The notes under the pieces are model-generated. The model was not told where the DNA came from. It did no database searches and worked only from the letters and a program-made list of their open reading frames with translations. From assembly GCA_029565595.1 (NCBI GenBank), contig JAKQNV010000189.1, positions 1-40,656 of the forward strand: 40,656 nucleotides of DNA, in the 5' to 3' direction. This DNA comes from Candidatus Cloacimonadota bacterium (GTDB lineage: Bacteria > Cloacimonadota > Cloacimonadia > Cloacimonadales > Cloacimonadaceae). The position numbers and the translations under genes were made by a program. Positions 1 to 9,700 of the stretch are shown one piece after another; the first letter of the stretch is position 1, and every line of letters starts with the position of its first letter.

Positions 1-1
1 G

Positions 2-940
2 CAACACACACTTTATTACTACAGGGTGCGGGCAGTCAACGTCGTAGTGTATTCTGCTTATTCAAACGAAGCCAACGCCACAACTCTATACACCACTCCT
101 CCTGCGCCCAGCGAACTGGCGGCCGAACCGATTTCACCAAGTCAGATTTATTTATCATGGATAGATAACGCAGCTGTTGAGACCGGCTTCAGAATCGAAC
201 GAAAAATCGAGGATACTGGAACATGGGCGGAGATTGCTTTTGTTGAGGCAAATGTCACTGTTTACAGTGATACCGGACTTGAACCTCATACGCACTATTA
301 CTACAGGGTGCGGGCTGTAAACGTGAACGTGTATTCCTCCTACTCCAATGAAGCCAACGCGACAACTTCTTATGCGACCCCGCCTGCTCCAAGTAATTTA
401 AGTGCTGTGACGATATCTTCTAGCCAGATCATTCTGTCATGGACCGATAATTCGCCGAATGAAACCGGTTTCAGGATCGAGTACAGAATTGGAACGGCTG
501 GAACCTGGTCAGAGATCGGGTCCGTTGAAGAAAACCTAAGTGCCTACGTCAGCGATGGCCTTGCTTCCTACATGACATATTTCTATCGCGTCAGGGCATA
601 TAATGATTATGGAAACTCCGAATATTCCAATGAAGCGAACGCAATAACATTATTGAGTTCACCTGAAAACTTATCACTGATGCATTTTGCATCCAATATT
701 TTCATAATGTGGGACACGGTTTCCGGAGCGCAATCATACTATGTATATCGATCGGTTGATCCTTATGCGGTCGATTGGGGAGTGCCAGTAGCACATACCG
801 CGTCCACAGTGTTTATGGATATTAGTTCTCTCAACAAGTGTTTCTATAAGATCAAGGCTTCTTCGATTCCACTTTCAGTTAAATCAGACGATCCGGCTAA
901 TATAATCCCAATGGATATCAAGAACCTGTTACACAAGTAG
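2..940 (+). CDS. Fibronectin type III repeat protein (5' end truncated by window)
   Basis: Frame is open from base 2 (QHTLYYYRVRAVN...). Tandem FN3-like units share 'PPAPS.L.A..IS.SQI.LSW.DN...ETGFRIE' and 'YYYRVRA.N...YS.YSNEANATT'. Stops at 940. Confidence 0.85.
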   Translation, partial: QHTLYYYRVRAVNVVVYSAYSNEANATTLYTTPPAPSELAAEPISPSQIYLSWIDNAAVETGFRIERKIEDTGTWAEIAFVEANVTVYSDTGLEPHTHYYYRVRAVNVNVYSSYSNEANATTSYATPPAPSNLSAVTISSSQIILSWTDNSPNETGFRIEYRIGTAGTWSEIGSVEENLSAYVSDGLASYMTYFYRVRAYNDYGNSEYSNEANAITLLSSPENLSLMHFASNIFIMWDTVSGAQSYYVYRSVDPYAVDWGVPVAHTASTVFMDISSLNKCFYKIKASSIPLSVKSDDPANIIPMDIKNLLHK

Positions 941-962
941 ATTGAGATTAGATCAATATTAG

Positions 963-989
963 AGGCTCCTCAGGGAGCCTTTTTTTTTT
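963..989 (+). terminator. Rho-independent terminator of the FN3 gene
   Basis: AGGCTCC-TCAG-GGAGCCT stem-loop followed by a run of T. Confidence 0.9.
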
Positions 990-994
990 GGTTG

Positions 995-2893
995 TCAGTA
1001 GGCGAACACCACGCCGGACTGCGGGAAGACCCACTCACCGGCCTTGGTGGAGACGGTGATCGAGGTGGCGCTGCGGATCAGGCGGGGGTATTTGTTTTGG
1101 CCGGAGAAGACGGTCACGCATTCGATCCCGGCCAGCGAGGCTGGATGGGAGAAGCCGATCTTGACGCCCTGGGTGAGTTCGGTTACGAAAACGCTGAGTT
1201 GGTGGGAGTTTTTGGGATAAAGCGTTTCGGTGTCGATGTGGAAACTCACTTCCTTGCCGACGAAGTCCTTCAAGTCCGGATGGGAGCAGCGGATCTCCAT
1301 ACAGCCGCCTTGGAAGTGGACCGCGGTTTCCAGTTTGCAGCCGTTCACGCGCACCGAACTGAGCCGGAAGGATTCGCTGTCCAGGTGGAAATTGTCGTCC
1401 ATCAGCCAGCGGTATTCGACGTCGCGGCGCTTGAAATAAGTCTTCAGCGTGTTTTCCGAATTGGCGCAGGCGACGATGAAGAAGTCACCGGCCAAAATTT
1501 TATCGAAACTCAGCGTCGTGAAGGCCCGCCAGTAGCCCTCGATCCCGCTTTCCGCAAATCTGATGTGGTGGACGAAGTTCCGCCGGTAGTGGATCTCGCG
1601 GTCCTTGTTGTAAAAGAACTGGCGCAGGATTTCGCGGGAGATCAGTTCGCCCAGTTCCTCGCTTTCCACGCGCTGGGCGATGGCGGACTGGATGATGGTG
1701 TTGAGTTTGGAATCGCTGAAATCGCTGGAAACGAAGTCGCGCCGGGCCAGAGGTGCGCTGGTCACGAGCCGTCCGCTTTCATAGTAAAACCGTTTGGCGC
1801 GCCGTCCCACCTGGCAGAGCAATTCGTAGGGCGAGCCGCCGTAAAGCGCGGAGATGATTTCCACCCGCAATTCGTCGCAGGAACCGCCGAGCAAAATGAC
1901 CTCATCGCCGAGTTTGGCTTCCGGGACCGCCGAAACGTCCACGCAGAGCATATCCATGCTGACTTTGCCGATCACGGGGCAGAGGATTCCATGCAAGGAA
2001 ACGGCCCCGCGGTTGGAGAGCAGGAAATCGTAGCCATCGGCGTAACCGACCGGAACGATGGCGCAGCGCGTCTTGCGGGGCGCGATCCAGGTAAGGTTGT
2101 AGCCCACCGGGGCGCCCTTGGGGAGGTTCTTCAATTGGGAAACGGTCGATTTGAAGGTCATCACGGGCTTCAGCGCGATCTTTTCCCGCTGCGAGGGATG
2201 GGTGTACACGCCGTAACTGAGGATGCCCAAACGGGCGTAATTGGCGCTTTGGCCGAGGCCATTGACCAAGGCGGCACTGTTGGCGAGGTGGGTGAAAGGC
2301 AGGTCGATGCCGTATTTCTTCAGGATTGACGAGAACTTCCGCTCCTGCCGCTGGCTAAAGTCTAGGTCGTTCTCACCGGCGGCGAAATGGGAGAAAACAC
2401 CCGTCACATCGACGTTTTTGAGCTTTCGGCAAAGGTTCCAGAGTTCCCCGAATTCCTCCTCCAAAGCCCCGCTGCGATGCATTCCGCTGTCGAATTTCAA
2501 CTGCGCCTGGCAGCTGACCCCGCGTTCGGCAGCCATTGAATCGAGTTTCCTGGCGAAGGCGGGATCGGCCAAAGTCGGCTGCAGTCCGTATTCCAGAATC
2601 CCCGGTATCTCATCCGGAAGGGAGGGCGAAAGGATGATGATAATTTCCTTGCAGCCTTGGATGCGCAAGAGTTTCCCTTCCTCAAGGTTCGCCACGCCCA
2701 GTGCCGCCGCGCCTTCGGAAATCGCCACGCGACTGATCTCACCAGCGCCGTGGCCATAGGCGTCGGCCTTGACGATCTGGATGAAGCCCTGTCCCGGGCG
2801 TAGAAAGCGTTTCAGCGCCTGCAAGTTGGCGCGAAAGGCGGAAAGGTCGATCTCCACCCAGCTGCGTTCGCGGACTTTTCTCTGTGGCATCAA
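995..2893 (-). CDS. alr: Alanine racemase with ~255-aa C-terminal extension
   Basis: PLP lysine motif VKADAYGHG, KFDSGMHRSG, VGYADGYD and GKVSMDMLCVDVS are typical of Alr. The ORF continues about 255 aa past the usual Alr end (~375 aa). Confidence 0.9.
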   Translation of the reverse strand: MMPQRKVRERSWVEIDLSAFRANLQALKRFLRPGQGFIQIVKADAYGHGAGEISRVAISEGAAALGVANLEEGKLLRIQGCKEIIIILSPSLPDEIPGILEYGLQPTLADPAFARKLDSMAAERGVSCQAQLKFDSGMHRSGALEEEFGELWNLCRKLKNVDVTGVFSHFAAGENDLDFSQRQERKFSSILKKYGIDLPFTHLANSAALVNGLGQSANYARLGILSYGVYTHPSQREKIALKPVMTFKSTVSQLKNLPKGAPVGYNLTWIAPRKTRCAIVPVGYADGYDFLLSNRGAVSLHGILCPVIGKVSMDMLCVDVSAVPEAKLGDEVILLGGSCDELRVEIISALYGGSPYELLCQVGRRAKRFYYESGRLVTSAPLARRDFVSSDFSDSKLNTIIQSAIAQRVESEELGELISREILRQFFYNKDREIHYRRNFVHHIRFAESGIEGYWRAFTTLSFDKILAGDFFIVACANSENTLKTYFKRRDVEYRWLMDDNFHLDSESFRLSSVRVNGCKLETAVHFQGGCMEIRCSHPDLKDFVGKEVSFHIDTETLYPKNSHQLSVFVTELTQGVKIGFSHPASLAGIECVTVFSGQNKYPRLIRSATSITVSTKAGEWVFPQSGVVFAY

Positions 2894-2899
2894 AAATCC

Positions 2900-4240
2900 T
2901 TAAAAGAACTTGGCGGCGAGGTCGGCCAATTGCGAGCGCTCGCCCTTTTCCAGGGTGATGTGGCCCACGATGTCTTCGTTCTTGAGCTTTTCCACGGCCA
3001 CGGAAAGCCCGTTGCTGGTAGAGTCAAGGTAGGGGATGTCGATCTGGTAGGGGTCCCCGGTGAGCACCAGTTTGGTGTTTTCCCCGGCGCGGGTGATGAT
3101 GGTCTTCATCTCGTGCGGGGTGAGGTTTTGCGCCTCGTCGATGATGATGAACTGGTCGGGCAGGCTACGTCCGCGGATGTAGGTCAGCGGCTCGAGTTCG
3201 AGGAAGCCGTAATCGATGAAATCGTCGATGCTCGGCTTGCGCTTGGTCTTGTTGTTTTCGGTGCGGATCTCCTCGTGGAGCGAGAGCAGGATGTCCATAT
3301 TATCGTAAATGGGCTGCATCCAGGGATTGAATTTTTCCGATTTCGTTCCGGGCAGGTAGCCGAGGTCCTTGCCCAGCGGGGAGATCGGACGCGAAATAAC
3401 CAGCCGCGAATACTTGTTTTCCTCCATCACTTTTTGCAGTCCGGAGGCCATGGCAAGCAGGGTTTTGCCAGTTCCCGCCTTGCCGGAGAGGCTCACCAGC
3501 CGCACTGTGTCATCCAAAAGCAGATCCAGCGCCATTTCCTGTTCAAAGTTGCGGGCCTTGATCCCGAAAACTTCCTGGCCGAAGTAATGCTGCATCGTGT
3601 TCAGCGAGTTGGCGGACTTCAGGTAGCGCAGGGAACGGGATTTCCCGGTTTCGCCTTTGCTCGTGAGTCGTACGAACTGATTTGGAAAAAGGTCGCCGAA
3701 GGTGTTGGGGATGTACTTTTTGCCGTTGATCTCGTCGAAGGCTGCGGGGTCGATCTCCACGGCCAGCCAGCCGGTGTACATTTCCTCGAATTTAACGGTG
3801 TCGGATTCGTAATTTTCCGCGCTGATCCCGACGGCGTCCGCTTTGATGCGCACGTTGGCGTCTTTGGAGACGAGTATGACCTCGTGGCCGGGGTATTTGG
3901 ACTTGCAGTAGAGTGCCGTTCCGATGATCAGGTTGTCGTTGCGGTCCAGGAAAAAGAGCTTGGCGGCGGTGTCCGTCACATCTTTATTGACGGTGATCTG
4001 GACGGTTCCTCCGCTCTCCATTCTAACGCCGTCCTGCAAACTGCCCTTGGTCCGCAAGGAATCGAGGTAACGTCCGATCTGGCGAGCGTTCCGGCTTTTT
4101 TCATCCATGCCTTTTTTAAATTGGTCTATTTCCTCGATCACGACGATCGGGATGACGACGCGGTGTTCGGCGAAGGAAAAAAGCGCCTGTGGATCGTGGA
4201 TGAGGACGTTCGTATCCAGTATGAATATTTTTTCAGCCAT
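2900..4240 (-). CDS. phoH: PhoH family ATPase with N-terminal PIN domain
   Basis: N-terminal 'FILDTNVLIHDPQALFSFAEHRVVIPIVVIEEID' (PIN). 'LSGKAGTGKTLLAMASGLQ' Walker A and 'FIIIDEAQNLTPHEMKTIITRAGENTKLVLTGDPYQID' are PhoH motifs. Confidence 0.93.
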   Translation of the reverse strand: MAEKIFILDTNVLIHDPQALFSFAEHRVVIPIVVIEEIDQFKKGMDEKSRNARQIGRYLDSLRTKGSLQDGVRMESGGTVQITVNKDVTDTAAKLFFLDRNDNLIIGTALYCKSKYPGHEVILVSKDANVRIKADAVGISAENYESDTVKFEEMYTGWLAVEIDPAAFDEINGKKYIPNTFGDLFPNQFVRLTSKGETGKSRSLRYLKSANSLNTMQHYFGQEVFGIKARNFEQEMALDLLLDDTVRLVSLSGKAGTGKTLLAMASGLQKVMEENKYSRLVISRPISPLGKDLGYLPGTKSEKFNPWMQPIYDNMDILLSLHEEIRTENNKTKRKPSIDDFIDYGFLELEPLTYIRGRSLPDQFIIIDEAQNLTPHEMKTIITRAGENTKLVLTGDPYQIDIPYLDSTSNGLSVAVEKLKNEDIVGHITLEKGERSQLADLAAKFF

Positions 4241-4247
4241 GCGGTCT

Positions 4248-4787
4248 CTACTGCGGATGGTTCTGAATTCGCCGGATCAGTTCGGCGTGGGCGGGAAAAT
4301 CGTCGGCCAGGGAGTCCGGTTCGGCCATCTCGAAATCCGTGTAGGAAAAGGCCGGCCAGAGCGTGCAACCGCAAAAGGCGTAACCGGAGGGCTCGGCCAG
4401 TTCCGCCGCGAACCAGGTCAAGCGCGGGACAATGAACTGCGGATTTTGTCCGGCTTTGAAATCATGGCCGAGGGTGATGGTCTCCAGCCCTTTTTGCGCG
4501 GTCAAAAGGTATAAGGTGAGCGGAGTGCCCTCGTAGTGGTGCCACATTTCGTCGCACTTGACGCGGTGCCATTTGCAGACCATGGTGTGGGGCAGCAAAT
4601 AAAGGATGGAGGAGCCGATCAGGCGGTTCGGGAAGAGGGTTTTGCCGGTTCCGTCGCGGAGGTCGCCGGTGAGCAGGGACTGCCAGTTGCGCCGGTAAAA
4701 ACCTCCCTCCGGATGGGGCATCATGTTCAGTTTGTCCAGAAATAAGCGGTAATCTTCCATATCTCTCTCATGGATATTAAACTTCAA
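4248..4787 (-). CDS. Cupin domain protein (DUF985-like)
   Basis: 'LNMMPHPEGGFYRRNW...SSILYLLPHTMVCKWHRVKCDEMWHHYEGTPLTLYLL...VPRLTWFAAELAEPSGYAFCGCTLWPAFSYTDFEMA' matches the DUF985 cupin pattern. Confidence 0.88.
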   Translation of the reverse strand: MKFNIHERDMEDYRLFLDKLNMMPHPEGGFYRRNWQSLLTGDLRDGTGKTLFPNRLIGSSILYLLPHTMVCKWHRVKCDEMWHHYEGTPLTLYLLTAQKGLETITLGHDFKAGQNPQFIVPRLTWFAAELAEPSGYAFCGCTLWPAFSYTDFEMAEPDSLADDFPAHAELIRRIQNHPQ

Positions 4788-4845
4788 ACAAGGATTTGGG
4801 ACTTTGGGATTGGCGTCAATGAATTTATCCGGCGGTCAAAAAAAA

Positions 4846-4933
4846 TGGTGCTGAAGGGGGGACTCGAACCCCCATGAGCGCATTGCTCACTAGTCCCTGA
4901 AACTAGCGTGTATACCAATTTCACCACTTCAGC
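4846..4933 (-). tRNA. tRNA-Leu (CAG anticodon)
   Basis: Reverse complement GCTGAAGTGGTGAAATTGGTATACACGCTAGTTTCAGGGACTAGTGAGCAATGCGCTCATGGGGGTTCGAGTCCCCCCTTCAGCACCA. Acceptor stem, long class II variable arm, loop TTCAGGG and encoded CCA are all present. Confidence 0.95.
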
Positions 4934-5210
4934 ACTGTGTAGTGAGACCAAATCTGAGAGGCGGTCAGGCTGTCAAGCGTTTTGTATTTTTCCTGCTCGC
5001 CAGCCTTGTTTCGCCGCTTTTCCGCCCCCATTCCGGGCTCATTTTCCCATCTTTATCTCAACTAAGACAGCCCGAAGTTTCTTTGGGTTGTATTCGGCGA
5101 GTGTTCGGGAGGTGAAAGACTCGGGAGGGAGGGCAGAGTAAGCCCTATGTGAAAAGATTGGCGTAATGACAGGAGTTTAGGTAGGAGAACTTATCTTGGC
5201 AGCGTTTCGG

Positions 5211-5528
5211 TCAAACGATCTTCCGCATTTCGCTAGAGGCTAAAGTGAAGAGGACGCTAGAGTCCAGATCTTCCGGCAACACGGGATGGGGCTCGATCCG
5301 GTAATCAATTCCCCTTCTGGCGCGCAACAATTTCAATTGGTTTTCCAAGAGGTTGTCACCAAAATCGGGGGAAACGATCAAGAGGTCGATATCGCTGAAT
5401 TTATCAGCCTTGTTGCGGGCATAGGAGCCAAAAAGATAGATGGCGTCTATCCTCATTTGTTTCCGGAGGACGTCCGCGTACCTTCTGATAAGGGTTTTCA
5501 GGTCACGTTGATTAAGGACATCATCCAT
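5211..5528 (-). CDS. MNT-type nucleotidyltransferase (putative antitoxin)
   Basis: Minimal nucleotidyltransferase signature 'IYLFGSYARNKADKFSDIDLLIV'. Overlaps the end of a HEPN gene. Confidence 0.85.
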   Translation of the reverse strand: MDDVLNQRDLKTLIRRYADVLRKQMRIDAIYLFGSYARNKADKFSDIDLLIVSPDFGDNLLENQLKLLRARRGIDYRIEPHPVLPEDLDSSVLFTLASSEMRKIV

Positions 5529-5893
5529 AAATAAAGTCTCCCGATAATCTCAAAATACTGGCTGGCGTATTCGGGCGTACAAGTCTTGTAGAATGAGAGT
5601 TTTTCATCCGGATAGCGGGCGTTCATGTTGAAGGTGCTGATCGTGTCCAGATTATCGAGTTCATCCTCAGGAACCTCGATTTTGGCCAGAATCGCGAGAC
5701 GCGCCAGATCGTGGATACGAGGAACGCTTTGGTCCACGTTTTGGGCGTACAGAGCCTTCAGCATCTTTTCCAGTACCAGTTGACCCATGAACAGGGACCA
5801 AGTGAACTCTTCCATTGTGAAGAGTTTTTCCATGGTGGCCAAATCTCTTTGGGCCAAATCGATCCAGTAACAGGTCATCTCATTTCTGTCCAT
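5498..5893 (-). CDS. HEPN domain protein (partner of MNT nucleotidyltransferase)
   Basis: 'WIDLAQRDLATMEKLF...WSLFMGQLVLEKMLKALYAQ....PRIHDLARLA..........NMNARYPDEK' has the HEPN layout. Start lies upstream of and overlaps MNT by 31 nt. Confidence 0.82.
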   Translation of the reverse strand: MDRNEMTCYWIDLAQRDLATMEKLFTMEEFTWSLFMGQLVLEKMLKALYAQNVDQSVPRIHDLARLAILAKIEVPEDELDNLDTISTFNMNARYPDEKLSFYKTCTPEYASQYFEIIGRLYLWMMSLINVT

Positions 5894-5897
5894 ATCA

Positions 5898-5927
5898 CTA
5901 TTAGAAATGGGTTGGTGATTGTGTCAA
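5898..5927 (-). promoter_or_regulatory. Putative sigma70-like promoter of the HEPN/MNT pair
   Basis: On minus strand: TTGACA - 18 nt - TAATAG. The -10 ends 4 nt before the ATG at 5893. Confidence 0.55.
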
Positions 5928-5961
5928 GCGAAAAGCCGTCCCCTTGAAGTCCATGAATCAA

Positions 5962-6744
5962 TCAGCGGCTGAGCAAATCGTAAACGATCCGGCCCAAAAG
6001 CAGGATAAGGGCTAAGACGAAGATGGGCTTGATGAGTTTATTACCTTTTAGAATAACGAGTTTGGAGCCGATCAGATTTCCGGCGATCCCGCAAGCCGCG
6101 GCGGGAATTCCAAGTGGAAAATAGACCTTTCCCGCGAGCAGGAAGGCGGTCAGCGCTGCGAGGTTGGAGGCCAGGTTCACCACTTTGGTATTGCCGTTGG
6201 CGACCACGAAATCGTAGTGCATTAAAAGCGCGTAAACGAGGATGAGGAAGGTTCCCGTCCCCGGTCCGAAAAATCCGTCGTAAAAGCCGATCACCAGCCC
6301 GGCCAGGGAGCCCAGCAACAGGCGGATCCCCAGTTGGAGCAAGTGCGAACGGTTTTGGCGGCCCAGGTCTTTGCGGATGAGGGTGACGACGGCGACCACG
6401 GGGATCACGATAAGCAGCAGGTAGCGCAAAAAATCGCTGGAAATGAGCAAGACGGTCCGCGTTCCGATAAAGGAGCCGATAAGGGCCAGCAGGGCGCTGG
6501 ACCCAGCTACGGGGAGGTCGATCATTTTGGCGCGGAGATAGTTCGCAGTGCTAAAAAGTGTTCCGCAAGCTGAGGAAAATTTGTTGGTGGCCAGGGCCGT
6601 ATGCATGGGCAAACCGGCCGCGACGTAGGCGGGAAGAGAGATCAAGCCTCCGCCGCCGGCGATGGAATCGATCAGTCCGGCCAGGAAGATGAAGGGTAAA
6701 ACGATCGCGTAATCGAGCGGGGTGAGGGCGATGATATCAGTCAT
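5962..6744 (-). CDS. TauE/SafE family sulfite exporter/permease (DUF81)
   Basis: 'FLAGLIDSIAGGGGLISLPAYVAAGLPMHTALATNKFSSACGT' and 'GFYDGFFGPGTGTFLILVY' are TauE/SafE signatures. Confidence 0.93.
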   Translation of the reverse strand: MTDIIALTPLDYAIVLPFIFLAGLIDSIAGGGGLISLPAYVAAGLPMHTALATNKFSSACGTLFSTANYLRAKMIDLPVAGSSALLALIGSFIGTRTVLLISSDFLRYLLLIVIPVVAVVTLIRKDLGRQNRSHLLQLGIRLLLGSLAGLVIGFYDGFFGPGTGTFLILVYALLMHYDFVVANGNTKVVNLASNLAALTAFLLAGKVYFPLGIPAAACGIAGNLIGSKLVILKGNKLIKPIFVLALILLLGRIVYDLLSR

Positions 6745-6769
6745 AGTAAGTGGAAGTAGTCCTGAAAAA

Positions 6770-9700
6770 TCACAATTCCGCCTTGAATTCCATTTTTAGT
6801 GAATGGCTGGCATCCTGGTCCGGATAAGCCTTGCCGGTGTATTCCAAACTGGCGCTGCTAAAGCTGTTCAGACGGTAGATGGCCGAGATATTCCAATCCA
6901 GCAGCAGGCCGGCCCTTTTATCGGGAAGGAAGGTCAGGAAATCGCTGCCGGAGCGCTCATTGTAGCGCAGGCCGAAACTTCCTGAGAGGCGTCCCTTCTT
7001 GCCCCAAACGCCTCTGTAGCCGGGTTTGAGGCCGATCCCGCGCAGTTGGTAACTCTCCGTTCCGGATTGGCGCAGGCCTTTTTCGTCGCCGCCGGAAAGC
7101 GTCACAGTCAATAGGCTGTTGGCGGAAAGGTTGCGCTGGGCCAGGAGTTCCAAATCCTGCCGCGTGATGTCGGACATGTAGCGGGTGTCGGTCTCGTTGC
7201 CAAGTTCGTATTTGAGGTTGAAGTTGTTAGACCAGAATTGTTTGAAGTCGAGTTCTGCGGTGAATGTTTTGTCCGAAGCGCGTGAAAGGCTTTGGTAGCG
7301 GTTGTCCAGGCTGCGTTCCGCGTCAAAGCCTATGCTTCCCAAAACCCGGTTGGCGACGATGTCTACCCAGAGGGCGGAATTCAGGCTCTGCTTGCCGTAG
7401 ATGGTGGATCCGGCGTTGAAAACGTAGCCGGGATAAAAAACGTAGGAACGCCAGTCGCTGAGTCCGGAACCCTGTTCAGTGGCCTGCAAAATGACGTCGC
7501 TGTGGACGCGCTGCCACTTGGGAAAATAGTTGCCGGGCTTGAGGTAGAGGCTGAGTTGGCCATTGATCTCCGTACTCAGAGTGCCCTGGTCGCTGGTGAT
7601 GTAAACGTAGTCCCAATCGCCGTCGGAGGTGTAAACTCCGGTGCTGTCGTAGAGGCCGAGTCCGTCACCGATGTACTCCAGTTCGCGGATCTTGGGATAA
7701 AACTCCGTCTGGTTGAGTTGGTAGTTGCCCAGCAGCATCACGGCCTGCTTCAGGAAGTTGTGGGAGTCACGGAAGGTGACGAGGTCGTAGTTACTCCTGG
7801 GATTTTCGCCCTGCTTGCGGATCTCGCGGTGGGTGAGGTCAAGATTGACGTTGTGATCGCGCGTAGTGGTGCTGTGTTTGAGCGTGTAGGTCCGCGAATT
7901 GGATATGGAATTCCAGCCATCCGTCTGCAGGGATGTGTCATCCCAGGTGACGCTGACTTGTGAAAGAGTCGTTTTGGCATCGCCGAGAGCGATCTGCGGG
8001 GTGAATTTATAATAGCGATTACCGATGTAAAGCGCGGAGGGCTGTGCGTATTCCAGGCCGTTGTAGGTGAAAAGCAGCTTGGCTTTCAGCCAGTTGAGGG
8101 CCCAGCTGGAACTGAGGTCGTGGAATTGGAGCAAACTGTTGGGTGTGTCAGAATCCCGATATGCTTGTGCAGAAAGTGTGGAACGCAGATCCAAAGAGGG
8201 TAGAAGCCCCTTGCCTGAGGTGCGGGAAACCAGCCGCAGCGCGCGTTGCAGATAGAGATCCGGGATGTCCTTGTAACGCAGAGTGAGTTCGGGTTTCCAC
8301 CAGTTCCAGGCGCGCGAACCGAGCGTGAGATCCACTTGCTGCTGGGCCAGGGAATCCGCCGCGGGCAGGAGCGCGAGGTCGTATTCCGCGCCGGAATCGA
8401 CGTTTTGGGCAAAGAGATAGCTGGCGTTCCATTTCTTTTCCCAGGCCAGTTTGAGATATGTCTCGCGGTCGGGAGCGCCGGTTTTCCAGATTCCGTAGGC
8501 GTAGAGCCGGCCGCTGGCATTGTCGCTGTCGTCGTTTTTAGAAAAAGTATTCTTGTCGTTGGCGGTGTAAATGCCCTCCACTCCGAGCTCAAAGCCCCTG
8601 TTTTCATATTTGAGTGCGAGATCGGCGTTGCTGCGCTTGACCGCGGGGATCAGCCTTTTTTGGGGCAACCAGGCGCCCAGCCCTGAGCCCACGTAGCGGA
8701 ACTTACCGCTGGAAAACTCCTCGTAATCACCGTTGCCGGAACCCACATAACTGAAGGTTATATTGTAGTTTGCAGTGGAATCGGTCGGAGCGTACTCGTA
8801 ATAGGCGATCCCCTCGTTGGTGAATTTCCTGATGTAGGCACCCTGGCCGGCGGCGACTTCCGCGACTCCGGCGCCCCAGACGATCCTGTCGCCAGCGTTG
8901 CGCAGCGAATCGAGGTCGGCGGGAGTGAAATCATAAAGCAGCGGGCTGTCCTTCGCGTCCGCCTGATGGATGAAATGGTGCGAGAGCGCAAGCCCTGGTA
9001 GGATCTGCAGGCGTGAGGAATTGAAGTAGGTGGACTGGTTGTAATAGTCGTCCGAATATTGAAAAAAGGCGTTGACCAGATCGCTAGAAACGACTAAGGT
9101 ACGAAACATCACCGAGCCTTCCGAGTAGTCGATGTAATAGTCCGTTCCGCGCTCGAGCAGATTGCCGTTGCGGTAGATCTTCTCGCTGCCGGCGATGATC
9201 AGGAAAGTGCTCTGGAAACCCGTTGGATTGAGGTAATAAGGTCCCTGTTTGCCATCGATAATGGCGATTGTTTGGGAGGCCGATTTTCCTCCGGTCGCGG
9301 TGTAGCCCGCTTGCAGATAATGGCGGTCGCTGTACCAGGCGTTGAGCCCTTCGATGCTGGTCTGGTAATTGATGTAACGCGTGCCCTCGAATTTCCAGTC
9401 CAGGTCGCCCATCGCCAGTTCGTATTGCCGTCCGAAGACGCGGATGAAGACGCGGTCGAGACTGCTCAGTTCCTTGGAATCGCCTTCCGGAGTGAGTTTG
9501 GACTGGCTATCGGAGAGTTGAGCGGCGATGTTCACATTGCGGGAGAGTTCGCCATTGAGGTTCACGTAGAGCGATTGCTTGAGGTCGAAGGCCTCATCGT
9601 CGGAGAAGGTCAGAGCGAAGGTCTTGGCTCCGCTGATCAGCAGTTTTCCGTCGTCGCCCAACCATTCGCGTTTGCGGGGCGCGATGGACTTGAATAAGCT

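Noticed and set aside
2-367. Near-duplicate DNA blocks at 1-80 and 292-367 as a possible mobile repeat
   Set aside because: Explained by tandem FN3 domain repeats within one coding sequence.
992-4435. Long + strand ORFs (445 and 501 aa) opposite alr and phoH
   Set aside because: Antisense shadows of clearly recognisable genes; no domain motifs or signal sequences.
4934-5210. 277-bp gap between tRNA-Leu and MNT considered as an integration scar
   Set aside because: No duplicated tRNA 3' end, integrase or clear repeat seen; only suggestive position.
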